Part shown: positions 43,733 through 51,818 of the stretch, in pieces
Position numbering within the stretch: position 1 is the stretch's first letter
Layout of the letters: each line of letters starts with the position of its first letter
Source: Rudanella paleaurantiibacter
GTDB taxonomy: Bacteria > Bacteroidota > Bacteroidia > Cytophagales > Spirosomataceae
Direction: 5' to 3'
NCBI RefSeq assembly: GCF_009184635.1
Contig: NZ_WELI01000002.1
Location: forward strand, 897,788-961,787
DNA: 64,000 bases
The notes under the pieces: model-generated
The model's database searches: none
Seen by the model: the letters and a program-made list of their open reading frames with translations, nothing else
Told to the model about the DNA's origin: nothing
Translations under genes and position numbers: made by a program

Positions 43733-43792
43733 TATGCTTGCATACTATTTTTAGAGGTATTTTATTTGCACTATAATTAGTATGCAAGCATA
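43733..43792. promoter_or_regulatory. Two operator palindromes in the divergent promoter region
   Basis: TATGCTTGCATACTA (43733-43747) and its exact reverse complement TAGTATGCAAGCATA (43778-43792). Each contains the near-palindrome TATGC-NN-GCATA, and their centres are 48 bp apart. They flank an A/T-rich stretch where both promoters should lie; the second ends 12 bp before the acyl-CoA dehydrogenase ATG. The design suits a TetR- or MarR-type repressor of fatty acid catabolism (inference); no such gene is adjacent. Confidence 0.7.
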
Positions 43793-43804
43793 ACATTTAA
43801 CGAC

Positions 43805-45616
43805 ATGATTGCAACGGAGAACAAAGCGTCGATCAAAGGCGGAGAATTTCTGATTAAAGAGACAAGCGCCGACCAGGTATTCATTCCCGAAGAATTTACG
43901 GAAGAGCAGCAGATGATTGCGGCTACCTGCCGTGAGTTTCTGGAACGTGAAATCTGGCCACGCCTTAACGAGATAGATTCAGCCAAGTCGCCCGAGCTTA
44001 TTTCATCCCTGATGGACAAAGCCGGCGAATTAGGCCTGTTGGGTACGGGTGTACCCGAAGAATACGGCGGTTTTGGTATGAGCTTCAACACCTCTATGCT
44101 GGTAGCCGAGACAACCGGTGCCGGACACTCGTTTTCGGTAGCGCTGTCGGCCCATACGGGTATTGGTACGTTGCCCATTGTTTATTACGGCAACGACGAG
44201 CAGAAAGCTAAATACCTGCCTAAACTGGCAACTGGTGAGTGGAAAGCCGCTTACTGCCTCACCGAGCCCGATTCGGGATCGGATGCCAACTCAGGCAAGA
44301 CGAAAGCGAAACTGAGCGAAGACGGTAAACACTACATTCTGAATGGTCAGAAAATGTGGATTACCAACGGTGGTTTTGCCGATGTGTACATTGTTTTTGC
44401 TAAAATCGAGGAAGGCGGTCAAACGGACAAGAACCTGTCGGCATTTATCGTAGAGCGTTCGCACGAGGGTATCACGATGAACGAGCCCGAACACAAAATG
44501 GGCATCAAGGGGTCTGATACGCGGCAGATTTTCTTCAACGACTGCAAAGTACCCGTTGAGAATCTGCTTTCAGAGCGCGGTAACGGCTTCAAAATCGCGG
44601 TTAATATCCTGAACATCGGCCGAATTAAGCTTGGTGCCGCTACAGTAGGTGGCTCGAAAGAGGTCATCAACAACGCGGTTCGGTACGCCAACGAGCGTAA
44701 GCAATTCAATACGCCCATTGCTCAGTTTGGGGCTATTAAGCACAAACTGGCCGAGATGGCCATTAAGGTGTACACCTCCGAAACGGCTTCATACCGCGCT
44801 GGTCAGAACATCGACGACATGATCGAAGATCTGAAAGAGCAGGGTATGAACGATGCACAGGCCAAACTGAAAGCCTTGGAGCAGTTTGCCATCGAGTGTG
44901 CCATCATGAAAGTACATGGTTCAGAAGCGCTCGACTACGTAGTTGACGAGGGGGTACAGGTGTATGGCGGTATGGGCTACTCGGCCGATGCACCCATGGA
45001 TCGAGCCTACCGGGATGCGCGTATCAACCGGATTTTTGAAGGTACCAACGAGATCAACCGGATGCTCGTAGTTGATATGATTTTGAAGCGGGCTATGAAA
45101 GGCGAACTCGACCTGATGGGTCCTGCCATGGCCGTTGGCAAAGAAATCATGTCGATTCCTGATTTCAGCAGCGACGAAGAAGAGGGCCTGTTCATAGCCG
45201 AGAAAAAGGTGCTGCGCAACCTCAAAAAATCGGTGCTGATGGTAGCCGGTGCTGCTGTTCAGAAATTCATGACCAAGCTTTCGGAAGAGCAGGAAATTCT
45301 GATGAGTCTGGCCGATATGGTTATCGAAATCTACGCGGCAGAATCAGTTCTGCTGCGTGTTGAGAAACTGATTGGCATCAAAGGCGAAGAGGCCGTTTCG
45401 TTACAAAAAGAAATGGCTCTGGTGTACCTCCACGAGGCCGTTGAGAAAATCAACAACGCCGGCCGGGCAGCTATCACCTCGTTTGCTGAGGGCGACGAGC
45501 TGCGTGTGATGCTGATGGGCCTGAAGCGATTCACGAAAATAGAGCCGATGAACCTCAAAAACGCCCGTCGGCGGATTGCTGAGGCCATGCTCGCCGAGAA
45601 CAAGTATATTTTCTAA
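43805..45616 (+). CDS. Acyl-CoA dehydrogenase
   Basis: 603 residues, longer than the ~380 of short-chain enzymes because of a C-terminal helical extension (about 420-603), as in very-long-chain types. Motifs: FTEEQQMIAATCREFLEREI, AYCLTEPDSGSDANS, IAQFGAIKHKLAEMAIKVYT, and the FAD-binding YGGMGYSADAPMDRAYRDAR, then IFEGTNEINRMLVVDMILKR; a Glu in the EGTNEI region serves near the flavin. It performs the first oxidation of beta-oxidation, passing electrons to electron-transfer flavoprotein. Control by the two palindromes upstream, shared with the divergent quinone oxidoreductase gene, is likely. Confidence 0.95.
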   Translation: MIATENKASIKGGEFLIKETSADQVFIPEEFTEEQQMIAATCREFLEREIWPRLNEIDSAKSPELISSLMDKAGELGLLGTGVPEEYGGFGMSFNTSMLVAETTGAGHSFSVALSAHTGIGTLPIVYYGNDEQKAKYLPKLATGEWKAAYCLTEPDSGSDANSGKTKAKLSEDGKHYILNGQKMWITNGGFADVYIVFAKIEEGGQTDKNLSAFIVERSHEGITMNEPEHKMGIKGSDTRQIFFNDCKVPVENLLSERGNGFKIAVNILNIGRIKLGAATVGGSKEVINNAVRYANERKQFNTPIAQFGAIKHKLAEMAIKVYTSETASYRAGQNIDDMIEDLKEQGMNDAQAKLKALEQFAIECAIMKVHGSEALDYVVDEGVQVYGGMGYSADAPMDRAYRDARINRIFEGTNEINRMLVVDMILKRAMKGELDLMGPAMAVGKEIMSIPDFSSDEEEGLFIAEKKVLRNLKKSVLMVAGAAVQKFMTKLSEEQEILMSLADMVIEIYAAESVLLRVEKLIGIKGEEAVSLQKEMALVYLHEAVEKINNAGRAAITSFAEGDELRVMLMGLKRFTKIEPMNLKNARRRIAEAMLAENKYIF

Positions 45617-45622
45617 GATGAC

Positions 45623-45638
45623 GGGCGTTGCGACGCCC
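45623..45638. repeat. Short GC-rich palindrome
   Basis: GGGCGTTGCGACGCCC, 7 bp after the acyl-CoA dehydrogenase stop; 15 of 16 bases match the palindrome core in malQ (8875-8890). Confidence 0.55.
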
Positions 45639-45682
45639 ATTACCTGACGACTTTACATTCAACCAACAACTAAAAATCAATA

Positions 45683-45713
45683 AAGCCGACTCCTGATGGG
45701 AGTCGGCTTTTTC
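45683..45713 (+). terminator. Terminator after the acyl-CoA dehydrogenase gene
   Basis: AAAGCCGACTCC (45683-45694) pairs with GGAGTCGGCTTT (45700-45711) over a short loop, followed by T residues. Confidence 0.9.
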
Positions 45714-45924
45714 GTTTTCCAAGCCGGATTGGCAGAGTCTTATTTATTCGGGCAACGAACGATTCACATAGGTCATGAATCTTTCCAACAGGCTAAATTT
45801 TACCTCTTTCGGGTACCTACGTAACGAACATTACCACCGAGAACGCTGTTACTTTCTCGGTGCCGCCGAAGTCGTTTTGGCGGCTTTTCGTATTACCAAA
45901 CACCCGCAACAGCGGGCCGTCTTT

Positions 45925-48900
45925 TTGAACGCACAGGAACTGATCGGTTTATACACCGACGATAGTTTTATTAAGCTTTTGGCCGAGCCCCTGACCCGGA
46001 AATCGGCCGAACCGCAACGGCTTCAGATCAAAGGTCTTTCGGGTAGTCTGGATGCCCTCTTAGCCACGGCTATTTTCCGCATGAACGGTGGTAATCACTT
46101 ATTCGTGATGACCGACCGCGACGAAGCCGCTTACTTTTTCAACGACCTGCAAAATCTGGTTGGGCAAGAGGTACTACTCTTCCCGATGTCGTACAAGAAA
46201 CCCTATCAGTACGAAGAGGTCGAAAACGCCAACGTACTCATGCGGGCCGAGGTGCTGAACAAGCTCAACCCGGCACCAAAAGGCGGATTACTGATGGTGA
46301 CGTACCCCGAAGCCCTATCGGAGCGGGTAATTAACAAGCGTACCTTGCAGGCCAACACGCTCACTGTTCGGGTTGGCGACAAACTCGATACCAACTTCGT
46401 GTCAGAAATGCTCCAGAATTATGAATTTGAGCTGACTGATTTTGTGTACGAAGCGGGTCAGTTTTCTATTCGGGGAGGTATTATCGACGTGTTTTCGTTT
46501 GCCAGCGAGTTTCCGTATCGGATTGATTTGTTTGGCGATGAAGTGGAAAGTATTCGGACATTTAGCCCTGAATCACAGTTATCCACAGGCGATGTGCCGT
46601 TTATTAACATTATCCCCAATATTCAGACAAAACTGATTGAGGAAACCCGCGAGCCTTTTCTGGACTACCTGCCCCAAAACACGGTAGTATGGGCCAAAGA
46701 TGTGGATTTCACCCTCGAAGTTGTGGATAAGTGCTTCGAAAAAGCGGAACAGAGCTTTGCGTCGATTGTAGCGAGTGGGGGAGGAGTACAGGTTGTGCTA
46801 GACCCTACTGATCTGTTCGAAACACGACGGTCGTTACTGAACCATCTGAAACGGTTCACAACGGTTGAGTTTGGGCGCAAATTTTACTTCAAAACCGAAG
46901 CCCGGCAGCAGTATCAGTCGAAGCCACAACCGTCGTTCAACAAAGATTTCAAGCGGCTTCTGGACAACCTGGCCGAGAATCAATCGAAAGGATACACCAA
47001 TGTGATTGCGGCCGAGTCGTTCAAACAGCTTGAACGGCTTCGCACCATTTTTGAAGAACTTGACCCATTCGTCAAGTTTTTGCCTCTAAACATCGGTCTG
47101 CGCGAAGGCTTCACCGACGAAGCCCTGAAGATTGCCCTTTTCACCGACCACCAAATCTTCGACCGATATTTCAAATACCGCGTTCAGGATAAGTTTTCGA
47201 AGTCAAAGGCGCTAACCCTGCGCGAGCTGAAGACGTTACAACCTGGTGACTATGTAACCCACGTAGACCACGGGATTGGACGTTTTGCCGGCCTTGAAAA
47301 GGTAGATATGGGTGGCCGCGAACAGGAAGCTATCCGGCTTATCTACCGCGACAACGATATTCTGCTCGTTAGTATCTACAGCCTGCACAAAATTGCCAAG
47401 TATAGCGGTAAAGAGGGTGGCCCGCCAACCATGAACAAGCTGGGGTCGCAGGAATGGGAGCTGAAAAAGTCGCGGGTTAAGAAGCAGGTTAAAGACATTG
47501 CCAAGGAGCTGATTTCGCTCTACGCGAAGCGTCGGCAGGCACCGGGTTATGCCTTTAGCCGTGATACATTTTTACAAGCCGAACTCGAATCCTCATTTAT
47601 CTACGAAGACACCCCCGATCAGGCAAAGGCAACCAACGACGTAAAAAACGACATGGAGCAGCCCCACCCGATGGACCGGCTCGTGTGTGGCGATGTAGGC
47701 TTTGGCAAAACTGAGGTGGCTATACGGGCGGCTTTCAAGGCCGTTTCGGACAATAAGCAGGTGGCGGTACTCGTACCAACCACTATTCTGGCCATGCAGC
47801 ACTACAAAACCTTTATGGACCGCATGGCCGATTTACCGGTGAAAGTCGATTACATCAACCGGTTTCGTTCGGCAGCCCAAATTAAGGAGACGCTCAAAGG
47901 CGTTGCTTCGGGCGAAATCAATATCCTGATTGGCACCCACCGGATTGTCAATAAAGACATCAAATTCAAGGATTTAGGCTTGCTGATTATCGATGAGGAG
48001 CAGAAGTTTGGCGTGAAAACCAAAGATCGTCTTAAAGAAATGCGGGTCGATGTTGATGTGTTGACGCTCACAGCCACGCCGATTCCCCGAACGCTCCATT
48101 TTTCACTTATGGGGGCCCGGGATCTGTCGGTAATTGCCACCCCTCCACCCAACCGCCAGCCAGTAACCACCGAGGTGCACGCGTTCAACGAGGCCACCGT
48201 TCGCGACGCCATCAGCTACGAATTACGCCGGGGTGGGCAGGTATTTTTCGTGCATAACCGGGTCGGTGATATTGAGTCGATCGGAAATTTGATTTTACGG
48301 TTGGTTCCCGAGGCCCGTGTCTCGGTAGCCCACGGACAAATGGAGGGCGAGAAGCTGGAGAAAATCATGACCCGGTTTATCGAAGGTGATTCCGACGTGC
48401 TTGTTTCCACCAATATTATCGAGTCGGGCCTGGATATTCCGAACGCCAACACCATTCTGATTAACTCAGCGCACATGTTTGGTTTGTCGGACCTGCATCA
48501 GATGCGGGGTCGGGTAGGACGCTCTAACCGCAAGGCATTCTGTTACTTACTGACGCCCCCGGCTTCGGTTCTGACCTCCGACGCCCGCAAACGGCTGCAA
48601 ACCCTGGAAGATTTTTCTGATCTGGGCGAGGGCTTTAAAATCGCCATGCGTGACCTCGACATTCGGGGCGCGGGTAATTTGCTGGGTGCCGAGCAAAGCG
48701 GTTTTATCAATGATCTGGGCTACGAGATGTACCACAAGATACTCGATGAGGCCGTTCAGGAACTTCGGGAAACAGAGTTTAAAGACCTGTTCAGCCCGAA
48801 CACCGACGTATTAAAGCCATCGTTACCCGATACAGTCATCGAAACCGATTTGCAGGTTGTGATTCCAGACAAATATGTATCTAATATTTCGGAACGTTTG

Positions 48901-49290
48901 GCGTTATACACTCGCCTGGATAATATTCAGACAAACGATGAGCTTCAGGCCTTCCGGCAAGAGGTAATTGACCGGTTTGGCCCCATGCCCAACGATGTGG
49001 AAAACCTGATTAAGATGGTGAATGTCCGGTGGAAAGCTGAAAAACTGCATCTGGAAAAACTGACGTTGAAAAATAATATCCTGAAGGGATACTTCGTTTC
49101 TTCCGAGGGTGGTAACCAGGCAACTGACAGCTTTTTTAACTCCGATGGGTTTGGCAAGGTTATTGACTATTTACGCGCAAACCCAAACCGTTTTTCGCTC
49201 AAAGAATCGAAAGGACGGCCTGTATTTACCCATTCAGATATCACCTCGGTGGAACAAATGGATCAGGTCCTTGGCGCTTTGACTAATTAA
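45925..49290 (+). CDS. mfd: Transcription-repair coupling factor
   Basis: 1121 residues if started at the TTG at 45925 (MNAQELIGLYTDDSFIKLLA); an ATG at 45775 would add 50 residues unlike the family, so the later start is preferred. The UvrB-like region is at the N-terminus; the RNA polymerase-interacting domain is PGDYVTHVDHGIGRFAGLEK; the translocase has Walker A in CGDVGFGKTEVAIRAAF, DEEQ in LLIIDEEQKFGVKTKD, and SGLDIPNANTILINSAHMFG with MRGRVGRSNRKAFCYLL; a TRCF C-terminal domain follows. It removes RNA polymerase stalled at lesions and recruits UvrA. Confidence 0.94.
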   Translation: MNAQELIGLYTDDSFIKLLAEPLTRKSAEPQRLQIKGLSGSLDALLATAIFRMNGGNHLFVMTDRDEAAYFFNDLQNLVGQEVLLFPMSYKKPYQYEEVENANVLMRAEVLNKLNPAPKGGLLMVTYPEALSERVINKRTLQANTLTVRVGDKLDTNFVSEMLQNYEFELTDFVYEAGQFSIRGGIIDVFSFASEFPYRIDLFGDEVESIRTFSPESQLSTGDVPFINIIPNIQTKLIEETREPFLDYLPQNTVVWAKDVDFTLEVVDKCFEKAEQSFASIVASGGGVQVVLDPTDLFETRRSLLNHLKRFTTVEFGRKFYFKTEARQQYQSKPQPSFNKDFKRLLDNLAENQSKGYTNVIAAESFKQLERLRTIFEELDPFVKFLPLNIGLREGFTDEALKIALFTDHQIFDRYFKYRVQDKFSKSKALTLRELKTLQPGDYVTHVDHGIGRFAGLEKVDMGGREQEAIRLIYRDNDILLVSIYSLHKIAKYSGKEGGPPTMNKLGSQEWELKKSRVKKQVKDIAKELISLYAKRRQAPGYAFSRDTFLQAELESSFIYEDTPDQAKATNDVKNDMEQPHPMDRLVCGDVGFGKTEVAIRAAFKAVSDNKQVAVLVPTTILAMQHYKTFMDRMADLPVKVDYINRFRSAAQIKETLKGVASGEINILIGTHRIVNKDIKFKDLGLLIIDEEQKFGVKTKDRLKEMRVDVDVLTLTATPIPRTLHFSLMGARDLSVIATPPPNRQPVTTEVHAFNEATVRDAISYELRRGGQVFFVHNRVGDIESIGNLILRLVPEARVSVAHGQMEGEKLEKIMTRFIEGDSDVLVSTNIIESGLDIPNANTILINSAHMFGLSDLHQMRGRVGRSNRKAFCYLLTPPASVLTSDARKRLQTLEDFSDLGEGFKIAMRDLDIRGAGNLLGAEQSGFINDLGYEMYHKILDEAVQELRETEFKDLFSPNTDVLKPSLPDTVIETDLQVVIPDKYVSNISERLALYTRLDNIQTNDELQAFRQEVIDRFGPMPNDVENLIKMVNVRWKAEKLHLEKLTLKNNILKGYFVSSEGGNQATDSFFNSDGFGKVIDYLRANPNRFSLKESKGRPVFTHSDITSVEQMDQVLGALTN

Positions 49291-49338
49291 TGCGATTTAT
49301 TGCCCAATTTTGCAACCTCGATTGACTCAGATACAGCA

Positions 49339-50619
49339 ATGATTAAGAAGTATCACCTTACGCGAGCTATGCTCCAACGTGCAGCGTACGTGTTGTTGGC
49401 AACGGCGGCCCTGGCCTCGTGTAAGCCAAAACACCCGACTAGTGTAAAACCCGGTAAGAAGAGTACGGCCACCGGAATTGCCTACAATCAGAAGGATGGT
49501 TTTCAGGTAAAGTCATTTAAGGCACCTAATGGCGGTCCTAACCTCATCTTTATTGAAGGAGGTCGGTTTACGATGGGTGCCCTTGAAGAGGATGTGGTGA
49601 ACTCGCGCGACAACCGCGAGCGGACGGTGAGTATTCAATCGTTTTACATGGACGAAACCGAAATGGCGAACGTCCACTACCTTGAATACCTAAATGCTAT
49701 TCAGCGCGACTCGTCGGAAGAAGTCTACCGGGCGGCCCTGCCTGATACGACGGTTTGGGCAGGTCAGCTTTCGTTCAACGATACTTACGTTACGCAATAC
49801 CTCCGTTATCCGGGCTATCGCTACTACCCAGTTGTTGGGGTTTCGTGGGTTCAGGCCAGTGATTATGCAGCCTGGCGTACCGAAGCTGTGAACAATGAAC
49901 TGGCAAAAGGTGGTCAGAAAACGAAGAAAAAAGGCGGTGGCTTCTCCTTGAAGCGGAAATCAAAATCTGCTGAGCCTGCACTCGCGGAAGCATCGGCATC
50001 ACCGAGTGCACCGGCTCGTATGAGCATTGAGAGCGGTTTGGTACTGCCTGAGTACCGCCTGCCAACAGAGGCAGAGTGGGAGTATGCAGCGAAAGCCATG
50101 ATCGGCACGCAGTATCTGGATGAGAATCAGGCCAATCAGCGGATTTACCCCTGGGATGGTTCCTCTGTTCGGAACCCCAAGAAGGGTAAGAAGCAGGGAC
50201 AAATGCTGGCCAACTTCAAACGCGGCCGGGGTGACTACGCCGGTATTGCGGGCCGTTCGAACGACCAGGCTATCATTACGGCGGAGATCTACAAATTTGC
50301 ACCTAACGATTTCGGTCTGTACAATATGGCTGGTAACGTAAATGAGTGGGTATATGACGTTTACCGTCCACTTTCGTACCAGGACGTGAGCGACCTGAAC
50401 CCAATTCGGCGGAATGGTTACCTCGACGATTCTAAAAACTACGATCGTAAGAATAACAACTCAGCTATCGACGACAAGGTCCGTGTGTACAAAGGTGGCT
50501 CTTGGAACGATGTAGCCTACTGGCTCTCGCCCGGCACACGCCGGTACCTTGATCAGGACTCAGCAACTGCTACTATTGGTTTTCGTTGCGCCATGATCGG
50601 TTTGGGTCGGAATCGGTAG
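49339..50619 (+). CDS. gldJ: Gliding motility lipoprotein, GldJ type
   Basis: 426 residues from the ATG at 49339, which gives a lipoprotein signal ending LLATAALASC (Cys near 28). The body is a formylglycine-generating-enzyme (SUMF1) fold: NLIFIEGGRFTMGALEEDVV, SFYMDETEMANVHYLEYLNA, YPVVGVSWVQASDYAAWRTE, YRLPTEAEWEYAAKAMIGTQ, FGLYNMAGNVNEWVYDVYRP, and the C-terminal YKGGSWNDVAYWLSPGTRRY. This set, with a long lysine-rich insertion near 185-215, matches GldJ/GldK, outer-membrane lipoproteins needed for gliding and type IX secretion. The catalytic cysteines of true FGE are absent. Its presence fits the secreted protease at 19794. Confidence 0.82.
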   Translation: MIKKYHLTRAMLQRAAYVLLATAALASCKPKHPTSVKPGKKSTATGIAYNQKDGFQVKSFKAPNGGPNLIFIEGGRFTMGALEEDVVNSRDNRERTVSIQSFYMDETEMANVHYLEYLNAIQRDSSEEVYRAALPDTTVWAGQLSFNDTYVTQYLRYPGYRYYPVVGVSWVQASDYAAWRTEAVNNELAKGGQKTKKKGGGFSLKRKSKSAEPALAEASASPSAPARMSIESGLVLPEYRLPTEAEWEYAAKAMIGTQYLDENQANQRIYPWDGSSVRNPKKGKKQGQMLANFKRGRGDYAGIAGRSNDQAIITAEIYKFAPNDFGLYNMAGNVNEWVYDVYRPLSYQDVSDLNPIRRNGYLDDSKNYDRKNNNSAIDDKVRVYKGGSWNDVAYWLSPGTRRYLDQDSATATIGFRCAMIGLGRNR

Positions 50620-50638
50620 AATTTTTTCGAATACATAT

Positions 50639-50670
50639 AAAAAGCTCCTGGGTTTGCTCAGGAGCTTTTT
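50639..50670. terminator. Terminator between gldJ and comF
   Basis: AAAAAGCTCCTG pairs with CAGGAGCTTTTT and continues with T residues. It serves both convergent genes. Confidence 0.9.
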
Positions 50671-50673
50671 TGT

Positions 50674-51378
50674 TTATCGGGCCGAGGCTATGGTAATGAC
50701 ACTAACTGCCTTACAACCAGCCCTGTGCAGCTCAATCGCGCAGGCTTCGATGGTGGCTCCCGTGGTTAGTACATCATCAACGATGGCCACATGTTTGCCG
50801 ATTATGGCTTCGGGCTTGCTCACCCGAAATACGGTCTTCACATTTAACCACCGCTGCAACCGATTTTTCCGGGTTTGTGACTCTCTGAAGGCAGTACGCA
50901 CCATTACATCGGTCCGCATTGGTTTTGACGTTGCTTTGCTTAATCCCTCGGCAATACAGTCTGCCTGGTTATAACCGCGCTTCCTCAATCGTTTTTTATG
51001 GAGAGGTACTCCAACAAATAAGTCAATCTCATCCACCCATGGGCACTCTGTCTGCAATCGATGACCGTACCATTGACCCACTGTAACGGCAGCTTCGGTG
51101 CGGTCTTTGTATTTAATTTGGTGGATTAACTTTTGCACCACACTACCTTTTGAAAATTGGTAAAACGAAGTTGCATGGGCGACCCGGACCTTGCCCGCGA
51201 ATTTGGTGAGCAAATGAGACTCCATTTCGAGATGATAACTTGTTTCTGGAAGCCCCATCCGACAGGGTACACAAAGCAACATTTCGTGCTGATCCAGCAT
51301 CTTTTGGCAACCCAGACAGGGAGTAGGGTAGAGTAGATGAAAAAAGTCGGTAAAGGCAGCGGAAATAAACCGAAACAT
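50674..51378 (-). CDS. ComF family protein (phosphoribosyltransferase-like)
   Basis: 234 residues. An N-terminal zinc finger with CLGCQKMLDQHEMLLCVPC (two CxxC pairs) is followed by a phosphoribosyltransferase fold whose PRPP-binding motif is VAIVDDVLTTGATIE. In naturally competent bacteria ComF acts with the DNA uptake helicase; in others its role is open. It lies alone, convergent with gldJ and divergent from the small unknown gene at 51425. Confidence 0.9.
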   Translation of the reverse strand: MFRFISAAFTDFFHLLYPTPCLGCQKMLDQHEMLLCVPCRMGLPETSYHLEMESHLLTKFAGKVRVAHATSFYQFSKGSVVQKLIHQIKYKDRTEAAVTVGQWYGHRLQTECPWVDEIDLFVGVPLHKKRLRKRGYNQADCIAEGLSKATSKPMRTDVMVRTAFRESQTRKNRLQRWLNVKTVFRVSKPEAIIGKHVAIVDDVLTTGATIEACAIELHRAGCKAVSVITIASAR

Positions 51379-51424
51379 AGTCTATGTACGTTAATGGCTT
51401 ATAAGTTGTATTTTAGTGAAGAAT

Positions 51425-51793
51425 ATGGACAATCCTAATAATGTGTCAGTTGCAGACGTCGAGCCTACGTGGAATTTACTTCTCGACCAACTCGAAAAGA
51501 TGGTCGGGAAGCGCCCTGCGGATCTCAACGCTGTGTTGTTTTTAATCGGTATTCAGGAGCTGGGCACTGGTCCGCGTCGCTTCTCGAAAGAACAAAAACA
51601 GGATTTACTACACATCGCTACATGTCGGGTCTTGAGTCTATCAGGCTATTACGCCCTCGATGGGTTTGATAAGGATGGTTGGCCCAGCTGGACATTAATT
51701 AAGCCGATTCCACAAACTAATCTTGCCGCTCAGGAGTATTTTATTCAACAGCATGTAATTCAATACTTTGAGCAAGTAGTGCCTATACTATGA
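51425..51793 (+). CDS. Conserved hypothetical protein, unknown function
   Basis: 122 residues from the ATG at 51425 (a GTG nine bases earlier is also possible). I do not recognise a named domain. The protein is mixed helical with short conserved-looking runs (VLFLIGIQELGTGPRRFSKE, then QDLLHIATCRVLSLSGYYAL) and no signal peptide or membrane helix, so it is probably cytoplasmic. It sits 25 bp upstream of the DUF4175 gene and is likely co-transcribed with it, suggesting a related role. Confidence 0.75.
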   Translation: MDNPNNVSVADVEPTWNLLLDQLEKMVGKRPADLNAVLFLIGIQELGTGPRRFSKEQKQDLLHIATCRVLSLSGYYALDGFDKDGWPSWTLIKPIPQTNLAAQEYFIQQHVIQYFEQVVPIL

Positions 51794-51818
51794 CCTTTAC
51801 GATTTAACAGCACGCGCT

